Assembly: GCA_947593615.1 (NCBI GenBank)
Contig: CANQDR010000006.1
Location: 1-64,000 of the forward strand
DNA length: 64,000 bases
Direction of reading: 5' to 3'
Source of the DNA: an uncultured Clostridia bacterium
GTDB taxonomy: Bacteria; Bacillota; Clostridia; Oscillospirales; Acutalibacteraceae
A model generated the notes under the pieces. It worked only from the letters and a program-made list of their open reading frames with translations. It searched no databases and was not told where the DNA came from. Below, piece by piece: positions 45,109 to 55,312 of the stretch (position 1 is its first letter; the number at the start of each line of letters is the position of its first letter). A program made the position numbers and the translations under genes.

Positions 45109-45681
45109 ATGTATAATAACTGGGAACAACTCAAAAATGAGTGTGAACAATGCCAAAAGTGCGAGCTTTGCAAAACACGTCACAATGTTGTTGTGGGTGT
45201 GGGCAACGAAAAAGCCGAAGTAATGTTTATCGGTGAAGGTCCCGGAGAAAACGAGGACCTGCAGGGTGAGCCGTTTGTGGGCAGAGCAGGAAAGCTACTT
45301 GATAAAATGCTGACGGCAGTTGATCTTGACAGAAACAAAAATATTTATATCGCCAACATAGTAAAATGCCGTCCTCCTCAGAACCGTGACCCAAAGCCTG
45401 AGGAGCAGGAAATGTGCATTGACTGGCTTCGAGCGCAGGTTAAGATGATAAACCCAAAAATCATAGTTTGTCTGGGACGAATTGCCGCAGGAAGAATTAT
45501 AAAATCCGACATAAAAATCACAAAGGAACACGGCTTGTGGTTTGAGAAAGGCGGAATACAGATGATGGCTATGCTTCACCCGGCGGCAGTTTTGCGCGAC
45601 CCCAGAAGAAAGCCGGATGCGTTTGATGATTTTTTAAAGCTGAGGGATAAAATTAACGAAATATGCGACCAGACATATTAA
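45109..45681 (+). CDS. Uracil-DNA glycosylase, family 4 (iron-sulfur)
   Basis: This 190-residue repair enzyme removes uracil from DNA. Cysteines at 15, 18 or 21 and the pair Cys87/Cys103 (spaced by 15) fit the [4Fe-4S] ligands of family 4. Motif 1 is [20 protein letters not shown] and motif 2 [10 protein letters not shown]. It is a single gene with its own terminator. Confidence 0.93.
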   Translation: MYNNWEQLKNECEQCQKCELCKTRHNVVVGVGNEKAEVMFIGEGPGENEDLQGEPFVGRAGKLLDKMLTAVDLDRNKNIYIANIVKCRPPQNRDPKPEEQEMCIDWLRAQVKMINPKIIVCLGRIAAGRIIKSDIKITKEHGLWFEKGGIQMMAMLHPAAVLRDPRRKPDAFDDFLKLRDKINEICDQTY

Positions 45682-45712
45682 TTATATTTTAATTATCAGC
45701 TTGCTTCGTAAT

Positions 45713-45745
45713 AAGCCTCTCGTTTCGAGAGGTTTATTGTTTTGT
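45713..45745 (+). terminator. Terminator after the uracil-DNA glycosylase gene
   Basis: CCTCTCG (45716-45722), loop TTT, CGAGAGG (45726-45732), flanked by AAG/TTT pairs, then TTTATTGTTTTG. Confidence 0.85.
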
Positions 45746-45767
45746 GCACAAATTGCAAATTTGTAAA

Positions 45768-45796
45768 TTGATTATATATAAAATTGCTGATATAAT
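45768..45796 (+). promoter_or_regulatory. Promoter of the ABC ATPase/coiled-coil permease operon
   Basis: TTGATT (45768-45773), 17-nt spacer, TATAAT (45791-45796), 46 nt before the ATPase start. Confidence 0.75.
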
Positions 45797-45841
45797 TATT
45801 ATGTATATTTTTAGCGTATTTTTGTTGAAAAGAGGAGAAAT

Positions 45842-46543
45842 ATGAGCCTTGTTGAGTTTAAAAATGTGTATAAGCGTTATAAGATGGGCGAAGTTACAAT
45901 TAATGCCGTTGACGGAATTTCTTTTAAAATTAACGAGGGCGAGTTTGCAATAGTTGTTGGCGCATCGGGCGCAGGCAAAACCACCGTGCTTAATATTCTC
46001 GGTGGAATGGACAATTGCTCCGAGGGAGAAATTTGCGTCAGAGATAAGGATATAAGCAAATTTGATGATAAACAGCTCATAGAATACCGCAGATTTGACA
46101 TTGGATTTGTATTTCAGTTTTACAATCTGGTGCAGAATCTTACGGCAAAAGAGAATGTAGAGCTTGCGGCGCAAATTTGCAAAGACCCTCTGGACAGCGA
46201 AAAAGCACTTGAAAGCGTTGGCTTGCTCGACAGAAAAGATAATTTCCCCGCTCAGCTGTCAGGCGGCGAACAACAGCGAGTGTCAATAGCCAGAGCGCTT
46301 GCAAAACGTCCGGGACTTTTGCTTTGCGACGAACCTACGGGAGCACTTGATTACAACACGGGACGTCAGATTTTGAAGCTTTTGCAGGATACCTGCCGAA
46401 AAGAAAAAATGACCGTGGTGCTCATTACACACAACAGCGCAATAACGCCTATGGCAGACCATGTAATTGAGATGAAGAGCGGAAAAATAATTCGAGATGT
46501 TTACAATGAAAATCCGAAAAATGTTGAAGAAATAGAATGGTAA
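45842..46543 (+). CDS. MacB/LolD-type ABC ATPase
   Basis: The 233-residue ATPase has Walker [10 protein letters not shown], signature [15 protein letters not shown], Walker [15 protein letters not shown] and H-loop ITHNS. It pairs with the large permease encoded 82 nt downstream. Unlike the ATPase at 25934 it carries GAL rather than GNL after Walker B, and the two are clearly separate paralogues. Good AGAGGAGA site. Confidence 0.93.
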   Translation: MSLVEFKNVYKRYKMGEVTINAVDGISFKINEGEFAIVVGASGAGKTTVLNILGGMDNCSEGEICVRDKDISKFDDKQLIEYRRFDIGFVFQFYNLVQNLTAKENVELAAQICKDPLDSEKALESVGLLDRKDNFPAQLSGGEQQRVSIARALAKRPGLLLCDEPTGALDYNTGRQILKLLQDTCRKEKMTVVLITHNSAITPMADHVIEMKSGKIIRDVYNENPKNVEEIEW

Positions 46544-46625
46544 CGGAGAAAAAGAGTTGTTATGCCGACTTTATTGCAAAAATATAATGCAATATTACCA
46601 AAACACGAAGTGAGGAGGTGTCCAT

Positions 46626-49600
46626 ATGACAAAAGCGCTTGTAAAAAATACAATACGTGAAATAAAAAATTCCAAAGCTCGGTTCATCTCAATTATGGCT
46701 ATTATTGCGCTCGGAGTGGGATTTTTTGCGGGAATAAAAGCAACTGCCCCGTCAATGTATAATTTAGCGGAAACATACTTTAGAGAACAAAATCTTATGG
46801 ATTACCGACTTGTTTCAACCGTCGGATTTGACGAAGACGATATTAAGGCTGTAAGCAAAACTGACGGAGTAAGTGATGTTATGCCGTCATATTACTGCGA
46901 TGTTCTGTCAAATTCAGACAGCGGAGCAGATGTTGTGCGCCTTATTGCATTGCCGAAGTCATACGAAGACAACAATATTATTAATGAATTGGTGCTTAAA
47001 GAGGGAAGGTTCCCTGAAAAAAGGAATGAAATTGTTGTTGAAAACAGTACTATTACAGGAGTTAAATATAAAATCGGAGATAAAGTCGTTTTTGCCGATA
47101 CGGCAGGAGATACCGACGTTACTACAGAAATAAACAGCCTTGAATACACTGTTGTAGGAATAGCAGATTCTCCGCTCTATATATCGTATCAGAGAGGCTC
47201 AACTAACGTAGGAAACGGCAAAATATCGGAGTATATGTACATTCCGCACGAAAATTTTGTTTATGAGCGTTATACAGAGCTTTATGTAAAAGCCGATTTC
47301 TCAAAAAACTGTCTTGCTTTTTCAGATGAATATACATCAAATTCGGAAAAGGCGTCTGAAATTCTTGAAAAAACCGCAGGCGTCAGATGTGAGGTTTTTA
47401 AAAAGGACGTTATTGATAAGTCAGAGCAGGAGCTTCAAAGCGCAAAAGATGATTACAGCAAAGAAAAGCAAAAGGCTGATGATGAATTTGCAAAGGCTGA
47501 AAAAGAAATCAATGACGGCAGAGAAGAGCTTAAAGAAAAAACTGATGAAGCTCAATCTAAGCTTAACGAAGCAAAAAATCAAATTGAAAGCGGAAAAGAT
47601 GGGCTGAAAAATGCAACTGATGCTTACTACACACAGATTTCAAATGCAGAAGCAATCATAAATGAAAAAGAATCTGAGCTTGAAGAAGCACGCGGAGAAT
47701 ATGAAACCGCAAAAGCGGCATTTGACAAAGAAATTTCAGCGGCACAACAGCAGCTTGACGAGGGCTGGGCGGAATATGACAAGTCATATGCTGAATTTAA
47801 AAACACGCAGGAACCTCAGCTCGTTTCAGGAATTGAGCAGGCACAGAGCGCGGTTGACAGTCTGAATAATGCTATTGCGTCGGAAACCAATCCGGAAATA
47901 TTAGCAGCGCTTAATCAACAGCTTTTGCAGGCACAGCAGACGCTTGACAGTCTGACGGCTCAGTATAATCAAGCCGTTTTGACATTTGAGCAGAGCAAAT
48001 CACAGCTTGACAGTTCACAGTCGGAGTTTGATGCAAAAAAAGCCGAAGGTCAGGCACAGCTTGATTCCGCATTGGAACAGATAGAGCAGGGAAGCGCAGA
48101 GCTTGAAGCCGCAAAGACCGAGCTTGAAACACAAAAAGCAGAGGGATACAATCAGCTTGTACAGGCTCAGTCAGAGCTTGATTCGGCGCAGAGCCAATAT
48201 GACGATGGTGTGTCAGAGCTTGAAAAGCAGAAGCAGGAGGGACAAAAAAAGCTTGATGACGCCCAAAAGGAATATGATGACAAAAAGTCAGAGACTGATG
48301 AAAAGTTTGCTCAAGCGCAAAAGGAAATTGATGATGCGCAAAGCGAGTCTGATAAGCTGTCAGAACCCAAATGGTATGTTTTTACGCGTGATGATAATCC
48401 GGGCTATTCAACATTTTCGCTGAATGCCGATAAAATTGACGCGGTGGCAACCGTGTTCCCGGTGTTTTTTCTGCTTGTTGCGGTGCTTGTCTGCGTTACA
48501 ACAATGACAAGGCTTATTGAAGAAAAACGCACCGAAATCGGCACGTTTAAAGCACTCGGATACGGCAATTTCAATATAGTATTTAAATTTGTAATTTATT
48601 CGGGCATTGCCGCTATTACGGGCAGTGCGGTCGGAGTTGTACTCGGAGTTACAACTCTGCCCTTTATAATCTACAACGCCTATAAGATAATGTACTATAT
48701 CGGCGACATTACACTGATAATTAATGTTCCGAGCGTAATTCTCGGAATTGCGGCGGCTGTTGTATGTACTGCGGCAGTATCTGTAATCGTGTGTATGCGT
48801 TCGCTTGCTCACAAGCCTTCGTCGCTTATGCGCCCGAAAACTCCCAAATCGGGCAAGCGCATACTCCTTGAATATATCACTCCGTTGTGGAAGCATATGA
48901 GCTTTACTGCAAAACTGACGGCACGCAATTTGTTCAGGTATAAGTCACGGCTTTGTATGACCGTTATCGGTGTAGCAGGATGTACTGCTCTGATTGTAGC
49001 GGCATTCGGACTTTTAAACAGCTTTGACCCGCTCACAAAAGACCAGTTTGAAACAATATACAAATATGACGCGGTAGTTGTTGCAAAAGACGGCGGAACA
49101 AAAGAAGATGTTGATTACCTCACAGAGAAAATCTCAGGTTATGATAATATGTCGGATTACACCTTTGTTTCTCAGGAGGACGTAACGGTAGAATTTAAAG
49201 AGAACATAAAAGAGGACGGCACATATCTTTCGGTTGTGCAAAATCCTGAAGAGCTTGGTTCTTTGATTTCACTTCATACACGCAAGGATAAAAAAGAGCT
49301 TTCGCTTACCGACGATGGTGTGCTTATTAATGAAAAGCTCGCCGATGAATTCGGTATAAAAACGGGCGACATAATTAAACTAAGCTCTGACAGCGGAAAT
49401 TCTGAGGTAAAGGTCTGCGGAATATTTGAGCAGTATCTTAATAATTATATTTATATGCCGTCCTCGCTGTATAAGTCGCTTTACGGAAAAGACGCAAAAT
49501 ACAATATGCTTGTAAAGCTAAAGGACAATTCCGAAGCATCAGAGGAGGCGCTAAGCTCACAGTTCCTTAAAGACGACAAAATTGCGGCGGTTTCGTTTAT

Positions 49601-50042
49601 AAATTCAAGTCTTGATGATTTCAGAAATATGCTTAATTCGCTCAATCTTGTTGTGCTCGTTATGATAATCTGCGCGGCGGCTTTGGCGTTTGTTGTACTT
49701 TATAATCTTACAAATATCAACATCGCCGAGCGTGTGCGTGAGATTGCTACGTTCAAGGTTCTCGGCTTTTACAACAAAGAAACATCTTCGTTTATCTACA
49801 AGGAAAATATTGTTCTGACACTTCTTGGAATAGCCGCAGGACTTGTGATGGGAGTGTTTCTGACGGAATTCATTGTGCAGACAATAGAGATTGACAATAT
49901 TATGTTCGGACGTCAGATCTACTTTACTTCGTATCTTTACGCGGCAGGACTTACATTGCTTTTCTCTTTGCTTGTAAATGCAGTTATGAGCTTTAAGATT
50001 AAGTCGGTCAATATGGTTGAAAGCCTTAAAAGCGTTGAATAA
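46626..50042 (+). CDS. FtsX-like ABC permease with a long coiled-coil insert
   Basis: The 1138-residue protein has a first membrane helix at about residues 20-42, an extracytoplasmic domain to about 263, a charged coiled coil at about 264-575 built of repeated Gln/Glu/Lys-rich heptads (for example AQSELDSAQSQYDDG), then NPGYSTF and a first set of FtsX helices from about 605, a second helix-flanked ectodomain (about 790-1000) and final helices. Two FtsX domains in one chain mean it can work as the whole permease. It may span the wall or sense a partner. AGGAGG precedes the ATG. Substrate unknown. Confidence 0.88.
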   Translation: MTKALVKNTIREIKNSKARFISIMAIIALGVGFFAGIKATAPSMYNLAETYFREQNLMDYRLVSTVGFDEDDIKAVSKTDGVSDVMPSYYCDVLSNSDSGADVVRLIALPKSYEDNNIINELVLKEGRFPEKRNEIVVENSTITGVKYKIGDKVVFADTAGDTDVTTEINSLEYTVVGIADSPLYISYQRGSTNVGNGKISEYMYIPHENFVYERYTELYVKADFSKNCLAFSDEYTSNSEKASEILEKTAGVRCEVFKKDVIDKSEQELQSAKDDYSKEKQKADDEFAKAEKEINDGREELKEKTDEAQSKLNEAKNQIESGKDGLKNATDAYYTQISNAEAIINEKESELEEARGEYETAKAAFDKEISAAQQQLDEGWAEYDKSYAEFKNTQEPQLVSGIEQAQSAVDSLNNAIASETNPEILAALNQQLLQAQQTLDSLTAQYNQAVLTFEQSKSQLDSSQSEFDAKKAEGQAQLDSALEQIEQGSAELEAAKTELETQKAEGYNQLVQAQSELDSAQSQYDDGVSELEKQKQEGQKKLDDAQKEYDDKKSETDEKFAQAQKEIDDAQSESDKLSEPKWYVFTRDDNPGYSTFSLNADKIDAVATVFPVFFLLVAVLVCVTTMTRLIEEKRTEIGTFKALGYGNFNIVFKFVIYSGIAAITGSAVGVVLGVTTLPFIIYNAYKIMYYIGDITLIINVPSVILGIAAAVVCTAAVSVIVCMRSLAHKPSSLMRPKTPKSGKRILLEYITPLWKHMSFTAKLTARNLFRYKSRLCMTVIGVAGCTALIVAAFGLLNSFDPLTKDQFETIYKYDAVVVAKDGGTKEDVDYLTEKISGYDNMSDYTFVSQEDVTVEFKENIKEDGTYLSVVQNPEELGSLISLHTRKDKKELSLTDDGVLINEKLADEFGIKTGDIIKLSSDSGNSEVKVCGIFEQYLNNYIYMPSSLYKSLYGKDAKYNMLVKLKDNSEASEEALSSQFLKDDKIAAVSFINSSLDDFRNMLNSLNLVVLVMIICAAALAFVVLYNLTNINIAERVREIATFKVLGFYNKETSSFIYKENIVLTLLGIAAGLVMGVFLTEFIVQTIEIDNIMFGRQIYFTSYLYAAGLTLLFSLLVNAVMSFKIKSVNMVESLKSVE

Positions 50043-50252
50043 TGATACGTACAAAACATATGATTTGCAATGGCATTATAATTGCAATATGCGGTACATA
50101 ATTCGACAACTTGTTATTGAACAGATAAACTATAATTACCTATTGAAACATCGGTCGTTATTTTAAATCATCGTTTTGGCAGGAAAACTTGCTTTTCTGC
50201 GCTGAATGTTATATAGCACTGATTAAAACAATAAAAAAAGTATTGGAAAATA

Positions 50253-50281
50253 TTGATTGAATTGATAGATTGTGTTATAAT
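50253..50281 (+). promoter_or_regulatory. Promoter of the aspS-gatCAB cluster
   Basis: TTGATT (50253-50258), 17-nt spacer, TATAAT (50276-50281), 43 nt before the aspS start. The rest of 50043-50252 shows only a weak hairpin (TTGCAAT/ATTGCAA) and no gene. Confidence 0.75.
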
Positions 50282-50323
50282 ATCATAGTATAGGCAAAAT
50301 ATCTGTGAAAGGATAGTTACTTG

Positions 50324-52072
50324 ATGATAAAGTCTAATGAGTACCGCACCGTAACATGCGGCGAGTTAAGAGAAAATAATATCGGACAGCAGGTTAAAGT
50401 GGCAGGCTGGGTTGAAAATATCCGTGACCACGGCGGTGTAATGTTCCTTGATATCCGCGACCAGTACGGCGTACTTCAGGTTGTCGTTCATAATGATGAG
50501 CTCCTTAAAAATATAAATAAAGAGTGTACCGTTACCCTCAGCGGAGAGGTAGTAAAGCGTGACGAGGACACAATTAATTCAAAAATTGCTACGGGTTATG
50601 TCGAAGTGCATACAGAGGACATAAAGGTTCTTGGCAGATGTAAAAATGTACTTCCTTTTGAAGTTGCGACATCTACAAACACTTCTGAGGAAGTAAGACT
50701 GAAATACCGTTTTCTTGATTTAAGAAATCCTAAGGTTCACAATAACATTATGCTTCGTTCGCAGGTTGTAACATTCCTGCGTTCAAAGATGAACGATATG
50801 GGATTTACCGAAATACAGACCCCTATTCTTTCGACTTCATCTCCCGAAGGTGCGCGCGACTATCTTATTCCGAGCCGCAAGCATAAAGGTAAATTCTATG
50901 CTCTTCCGCAGGCTCCTCAGATTTTCAAACAGCTTTTGATGGTGTCGGGATTTGACAGATATTTTCAGATCGCACCATGCTTCCGCGACGAGGACGCACG
51001 TGCAGACCGTTCGCCGGGCGAATTTTATCAGCTCGACTTTGAAATGGCTTTTGCAACTCAGGAGGATGTCTTTGACGTTGCAGAAGAGGTGTTGTACGAA
51101 ACATTTAAAAAGTTTTCCGACAAAGAGGTTTCAAAGCCTCCGTTTGCACGTATTCCGTATGCAGAAAGTATGGTTAAATACGGTACCGACAAGCCTGATT
51201 TGCGCAACCCGCTTTTGATTGTTGAAATAAGCGATATGTTTGAAGAAACAGACTTTGCTCCGTTCCGCAAAAAGACTGTTCGTTCAATTAATGTGCCGAA
51301 TGCGGCTTCACAAAGCAAAAAATGGTTTAAAAAGATGGAAGAGTTTGCTCTTTCAATCGGTATGAAGGGTCTTGGATATGTCAAGGTGAGAGATGACCTT
51401 ACATTTGACGGCCCTATTGACAAATTCCTTAAAGAGGGCGACCGCGAGGAGCTTATAAAGCGAAACGGATCTAAGGCAGGAGATGTAATTTACTTTATTG
51501 CCGATACAGCAAAGGACGCTCCGAAGCTTGCGGGACAAATAAGGACCGAGGTCGCAAAACGTCTTGACCTTATTGATACAAGCAGATTTGAGCTTTGCTT
51601 TATTGTTGATTTCCCGATGTTTGAGCGCGACGAGGAAACCAATCAGATAATATTTACTCACAACCCGTTTTCAATGCCGCAGGGAGGTCTTGACAGCCTT
51701 TTAAACAAAGACCCCGAAGAGATCCTTGCATATCAGTACGACATTGTATGCAACGGCGTTGAGCTTTCGTCAGGCGCTGTGCGTAATCACGATATTGAAA
51801 TTATGAAAAAGGCATTTGAGCTTGCAGGATATTCCGAGGATGACCTCAAGGCTAAATTCTCGGCTCTCTACAATGCATTCCAGTATGGTGCGCCGCCTCA
51901 CGCAGGCATGGCTCCGGGCGTTGACAGAATGATAATGCTTCTTACCGAGGAAGAAAATATACGTGAAGTAATTGCATTCCCGATGAATTCAAACGCTCAG
52001 GATTTACTGCTCGGTTCACCCGGAGAGGTTACGGAGCAGCAGCTCAGAGAAGTTCATATAAAATTAAGATAA
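50324..52072 (+). CDS. aspS: Aspartyl-tRNA synthetase, probably non-discriminating
   Basis: This bacterial-type class II enzyme of 582 residues has an N-terminal anticodon-binding OB fold, the catalytic core with TPILSTSSPEGARDYLIPSR and CFRDEDARADRSPGEFYQLD, an inserted GAD domain and motif 3 GMAPGVDRMIMLL. In the anticodon domain the sequence IRDHGG has histidine where discriminating enzymes such as that of E. coli have leucine (RDLG); histidine there marks the non-discriminating enzyme of Pseudomonas. Together with gatCAB downstream this suggests it also makes Asp-tRNA(Asn). A TTG at 50321 is an alternative start. Confidence 0.95.
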   Translation: MIKSNEYRTVTCGELRENNIGQQVKVAGWVENIRDHGGVMFLDIRDQYGVLQVVVHNDELLKNINKECTVTLSGEVVKRDEDTINSKIATGYVEVHTEDIKVLGRCKNVLPFEVATSTNTSEEVRLKYRFLDLRNPKVHNNIMLRSQVVTFLRSKMNDMGFTEIQTPILSTSSPEGARDYLIPSRKHKGKFYALPQAPQIFKQLLMVSGFDRYFQIAPCFRDEDARADRSPGEFYQLDFEMAFATQEDVFDVAEEVLYETFKKFSDKEVSKPPFARIPYAESMVKYGTDKPDLRNPLLIVEISDMFEETDFAPFRKKTVRSINVPNAASQSKKWFKKMEEFALSIGMKGLGYVKVRDDLTFDGPIDKFLKEGDREELIKRNGSKAGDVIYFIADTAKDAPKLAGQIRTEVAKRLDLIDTSRFELCFIVDFPMFERDEETNQIIFTHNPFSMPQGGLDSLLNKDPEEILAYQYDIVCNGVELSSGAVRNHDIEIMKKAFELAGYSEDDLKAKFSALYNAFQYGAPPHAGMAPGVDRMIMLLTEEENIREVIAFPMNSNAQDLLLGSPGEVTEQQLREVHIKLR

Positions 52073-52078
52073 ACTCAA

Positions 52079-52108
52079 AGGGCGAGTTATAATTTTATGA
52101 CTTGCCCT
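52079..52108 (+). other. Hairpin between aspS and gatC
   Basis: AGGGCGAGT (52079-52087) pairs with ACTTGCCCT (52100-52108) with one G-T pair; no T-run follows. It may attenuate or process the transcript between the two genes. Confidence 0.45.
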
Positions 52109-52134
52109 GATTCTGTTTACAAAGGATGGTTTTT

Positions 52135-52413
52135 ATGGTAACAAGAGAAGATGTTGAGAACATTGCGTTGCTTTCGAAGCTTTTTGTTCCCGAAGAGGAG
52201 CTTGACAGCCTTACGCAGTCAATGCAGGAAATTATAGATTTTGCCGACACTATCAACAACGCTCCGACAAGCGGAGAAACATTTGACAACATTAACAATC
52301 TGTCAAATGTATTTCGAGAGGACGAGGTCGTTGAATCATACAGCAGTGAGGAAATACTCAAAAATGCCCCAGAACAGGCAGAAGACCATTTCCTTGTAAG
52401 AAACAGAGAATAA
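52135..52413 (+). CDS. gatC: Asp-tRNA(Asn)/Glu-tRNA(Gln) amidotransferase subunit C
   Basis: This 92-residue subunit stabilises GatA and tethers it to GatB. TREDVENIALLSKLFVPEEE opens it, and FREDEVVESYSSEEILKNAP is the conserved C-terminal belt. ATG 52126 touches the AAAGGA site, so ATG 52135 is preferred. First of three adjoining gat genes. Confidence 0.94.
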   Translation: MVTREDVENIALLSKLFVPEEELDSLTQSMQEIIDFADTINNAPTSGETFDNINNLSNVFREDEVVESYSSEEILKNAPEQAEDHFLVRNRE

Positions 52414-52424
52414 GGGGTGTAATA

Positions 52425-53882
52425 ATGGGTACAATTGCAAAAATTCACGAGATGCTTACAACTAAACAGTGCTCATGCACCGAGCTTACAAAAAGCTATC
52501 TTGATGAAATACAAAAATCAAACGGAGAGCTCAACGCCTATGTAAATGTTACTGAAGAAGAAGCTCTTAAAACAGCAGAGACTGTTGACAAAAAAATTGC
52601 TTCGGGCGAAGAAATCGGTCTGCTTGAGGGCGTTCCGATGACATTAAAGGATAATCTTTCTACAAAGGGAATTGAAACCACCTGCTGTTCTAAAATACTC
52701 ACCGGTTATAAGCCGATTTACAATGCGACAGTATGGGATATTCTTGCTTCGCAAAATGCGGTAATGCTCGGCAAGACGAATATGGATGAATTTGCAATGG
52801 GTTCTTCCTGCGAAACCTCATATTTCGGCGGCGCAGCAAATCCGTTTAATACAAACCATGTTTCAGGCGGTTCGTCCGGCGGCGTTGCAAGCGCTGTAGG
52901 AGCAAACATTGCGGCTTACGGTCTTGGCTCCGACACAGGAGGTTCGATACGTCAGCCTGCTTCATTCTGCGGAATTGTAGGATTAAAGCCGACCTACGGC
53001 TCTGTTTCCCGTTACGGACTTATTGCATATGCAAGCTCTCTCGACCAGATCGGCCCGATTACCAAAACGGTTGAGGACGCTTCAATTGTATTTGACGCAA
53101 TTTCAGAATATGACGAAAAAGACTCAACCTCAAAAGGCTGCATGGGCGGAAAGACCTTTTCAAAGCTCGACAATGACATAAAGGGAATGAAGATAGGCAT
53201 TGCAAGAGAATATCTTGACGGTGTCCGTGATGATGTAAAAGAGGCGGTTCTTAATGCAGCCGAGGTTTACAGATCTTTGGGAGCTGAGATAGTTTACTTT
53301 GATTTGCCTGCGCTGAAATTTGCACTTCCAGTTTACTATATCATCGCGTGTGCGGAGGCTTCTTCAAACCTCGGAAGATATGACGGTATCCGTTACGGTT
53401 ACAAGACCGAGCATTACAACGGCACTCACGATATGATTTGCCGCACTCGTTCAGAGGGCTTTGGCGAGGAAGTCAAGCGCAGAATTCTGCTTGGAACATA
53501 TGTGCTTTCGGCAGGATATTATGACGCTTATTATAAAAAGGCTCAGAATTTAAGAGGAACGATTGTAAAGGCATTTAATGACGCTTTCAAGCATTGTGAC
53601 GTTATTCTTGCTCCAACAGTTCCTATGACAGCATTTGAAATGGGACACGCAGTTTCAGACCCCGTTGAAACTTATCTTACCGATATATGCACCGTTCCCG
53701 TGAATATCGCAGGCTTGCCCGGCGTGTCTGTTCCGTGCGGATTTAACGCAAAGGGTATGCCGATTGGTATGCAGCTTATCGGCAAGAGCTTCGGAGAAGC
53801 TGAAATTCTTAACGCTGCATATAAATATCAGCAGGCGGCAGGAGAGAACTTTAAGGATACAAAGTGGGGTGTTAAACTGTGA
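52425..53882 (+). CDS. gatA: Asp-tRNA(Asn)/Glu-tRNA(Gln) amidotransferase subunit A
   Basis: This 485-residue amidase-signature subunit releases ammonia from glutamine. The Ser-cisSer-Lys triad is seen in MTLKDNLSTKG (Lys), SGGSSGGVASAVGA (cis-Ser) and GSDTGGSIRQPASFCG (nucleophile). The stop overlaps the gatB start by 4 nt. Normal family length. Confidence 0.97.
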   Translation: MGTIAKIHEMLTTKQCSCTELTKSYLDEIQKSNGELNAYVNVTEEEALKTAETVDKKIASGEEIGLLEGVPMTLKDNLSTKGIETTCCSKILTGYKPIYNATVWDILASQNAVMLGKTNMDEFAMGSSCETSYFGGAANPFNTNHVSGGSSGGVASAVGANIAAYGLGSDTGGSIRQPASFCGIVGLKPTYGSVSRYGLIAYASSLDQIGPITKTVEDASIVFDAISEYDEKDSTSKGCMGGKTFSKLDNDIKGMKIGIAREYLDGVRDDVKEAVLNAAEVYRSLGAEIVYFDLPALKFALPVYYIIACAEASSNLGRYDGIRYGYKTEHYNGTHDMICRTRSEGFGEEVKRRILLGTYVLSAGYYDAYYKKAQNLRGTIVKAFNDAFKHCDVILAPTVPMTAFEMGHAVSDPVETYLTDICTVPVNIAGLPGVSVPCGFNAKGMPIGMQLIGKSFGEAEILNAAYKYQQAAGENFKDTKWGVKL

Positions 53883-55291
53883 AATATGAATTAGTTGCGG
53901 GTTTCGAAACCCACATTGAGCTTGCTACAAAAACTAAGATTTTCTGCGGCTGCACAACTCAGTTCGGCGGAGAACCAAACAGTCACTGCTGTCCTGTGTG
54001 TATAGGACTTCCGGGTACTTTGCCTAAGCTAAACAGGCAGGCCGTTCGTTATGCAATTATGGCAGGCCTTGCAACTCACGGAGAGATTGCGGAAATTTCA
54101 AAAATGGACAGAAAGAATTACTGTTACCCCGACCTTTCAAAGGCATATCAGATAAGCCAGCTTTATGCGCCTCTTTCAATCGGAGGCTATGTTGAGCTTT
54201 CAAACGGCAGAAAAATCCGTCTGCACCATATCCACATTGAAGAGGACGCAGGAAAGCTCATTCACCAGCACGGCGACACCTATGTTGACTATAATCGCGG
54301 CGGTGTTCCGCTTATTGAAATCGTTTCCGAACCCGACATTCGCTCAATTGACGAAGCAAGGGAATATGTTGAAAAGCTTCAGCAGGTTATGAGATATATC
54401 GGAATTTCCGACTGCAAAATGCAGGAAGGCTCAATGCGCTGCGACGTTAACATTTCTGTTCGTCCCGTTGGCTCAGAAACGCTCGGCACGAGAACGGAAA
54501 TCAAAAATATGAACTCAATCACCAACATAACAAAGGCAATGGAATATGAGTTTGAACGTCAGGTCGATTTAATTGAAAGCGGCGGAAAGGTTATTCAGGA
54601 AACTCTGCGCTATGACGACGCAACCAACACCACTTCTTCAATGAGAAGCAAAGAGGACGCTCACGATTACCGTTATTTCCGTGATCCCGACCTTGTTACC
54701 ATTAATGTTACAAGAGAAGAAGTTGAAGAAATCAAGGCAATGCTTCCCGAACTTCCTGCGGATAAGTGCAGACGTTATATTGACGAGCTTGCGATTCCCG
54801 AAAAGGACGCTCAGCTTCTTACAAAATACAGAAGAATCAGCGAGTATTTTGACGAGGCGTGTGACGGAGTCAAGTCGCCTAAGACTGTTTCAAACTTTAT
54901 TATCGGTCAGATGTTCAGTCGAACTGAAACAGAATCGGATAAGGAGATTTTTGACGTTAAAGTAACCCCCAAACAGCTTAACGAGCTTGTAAAGCTGCTT
55001 GACAGCGGCAAAATCCGCAATAATCTCGCTAAGTCAACGCTTGAAAAAATGCTTGATACAGGCAAGGGCGCGCTTGAGTTTATAAGCGAGAGCGATATGG
55101 GCGGACTTGATGAAAACACAATGATTGAGCTTTGCAGGCAGGCTATTGAAAGCAATCCTAAAGCTGTTGAAGATTACAAGGGCGGAAAAGAAAAGGCGCT
55201 TAAAGCATTGCTCGGCAATGTTATGAAGAACAGCCGCGGCAAGGCAGACGCAACAGCCGCTGAGGCAAAGCTTAAGGAACTTATCGGGTAA
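53879..55291 (+). CDS. gatB: Asp-tRNA(Asn)/Glu-tRNA(Gln) amidotransferase subunit B
   Basis: This 470-residue kinase-like subunit binds the mischarged tRNA and phosphorylates its aminoacyl group. GFETHIELATKTKIFCGC and HCCPVCIGLPGTLPKLN (zinc cysteines), RKNYCYPDLSKAYQISQ and DYNRGGVPLIEIVSEPD are diagnostic; the C-terminal YqeY-like tail domain is complete. GTG start within the GTGA overlap with gatA. Confidence 0.97.
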   Translation: MKYELVAGFETHIELATKTKIFCGCTTQFGGEPNSHCCPVCIGLPGTLPKLNRQAVRYAIMAGLATHGEIAEISKMDRKNYCYPDLSKAYQISQLYAPLSIGGYVELSNGRKIRLHHIHIEEDAGKLIHQHGDTYVDYNRGGVPLIEIVSEPDIRSIDEAREYVEKLQQVMRYIGISDCKMQEGSMRCDVNISVRPVGSETLGTRTEIKNMNSITNITKAMEYEFERQVDLIESGGKVIQETLRYDDATNTTSSMRSKEDAHDYRYFRDPDLVTINVTREEVEEIKAMLPELPADKCRRYIDELAIPEKDAQLLTKYRRISEYFDEACDGVKSPKTVSNFIIGQMFSRTETESDKEIFDVKVTPKQLNELVKLLDSGKIRNNLAKSTLEKMLDTGKGALEFISESDMGGLDENTMIELCRQAIESNPKAVEDYKGGKEKALKALLGNVMKNSRGKADATAAEAKLKELIG

Positions 55292-55312
55292 TTTTAAATA
55301 CGGGTGAAGATA

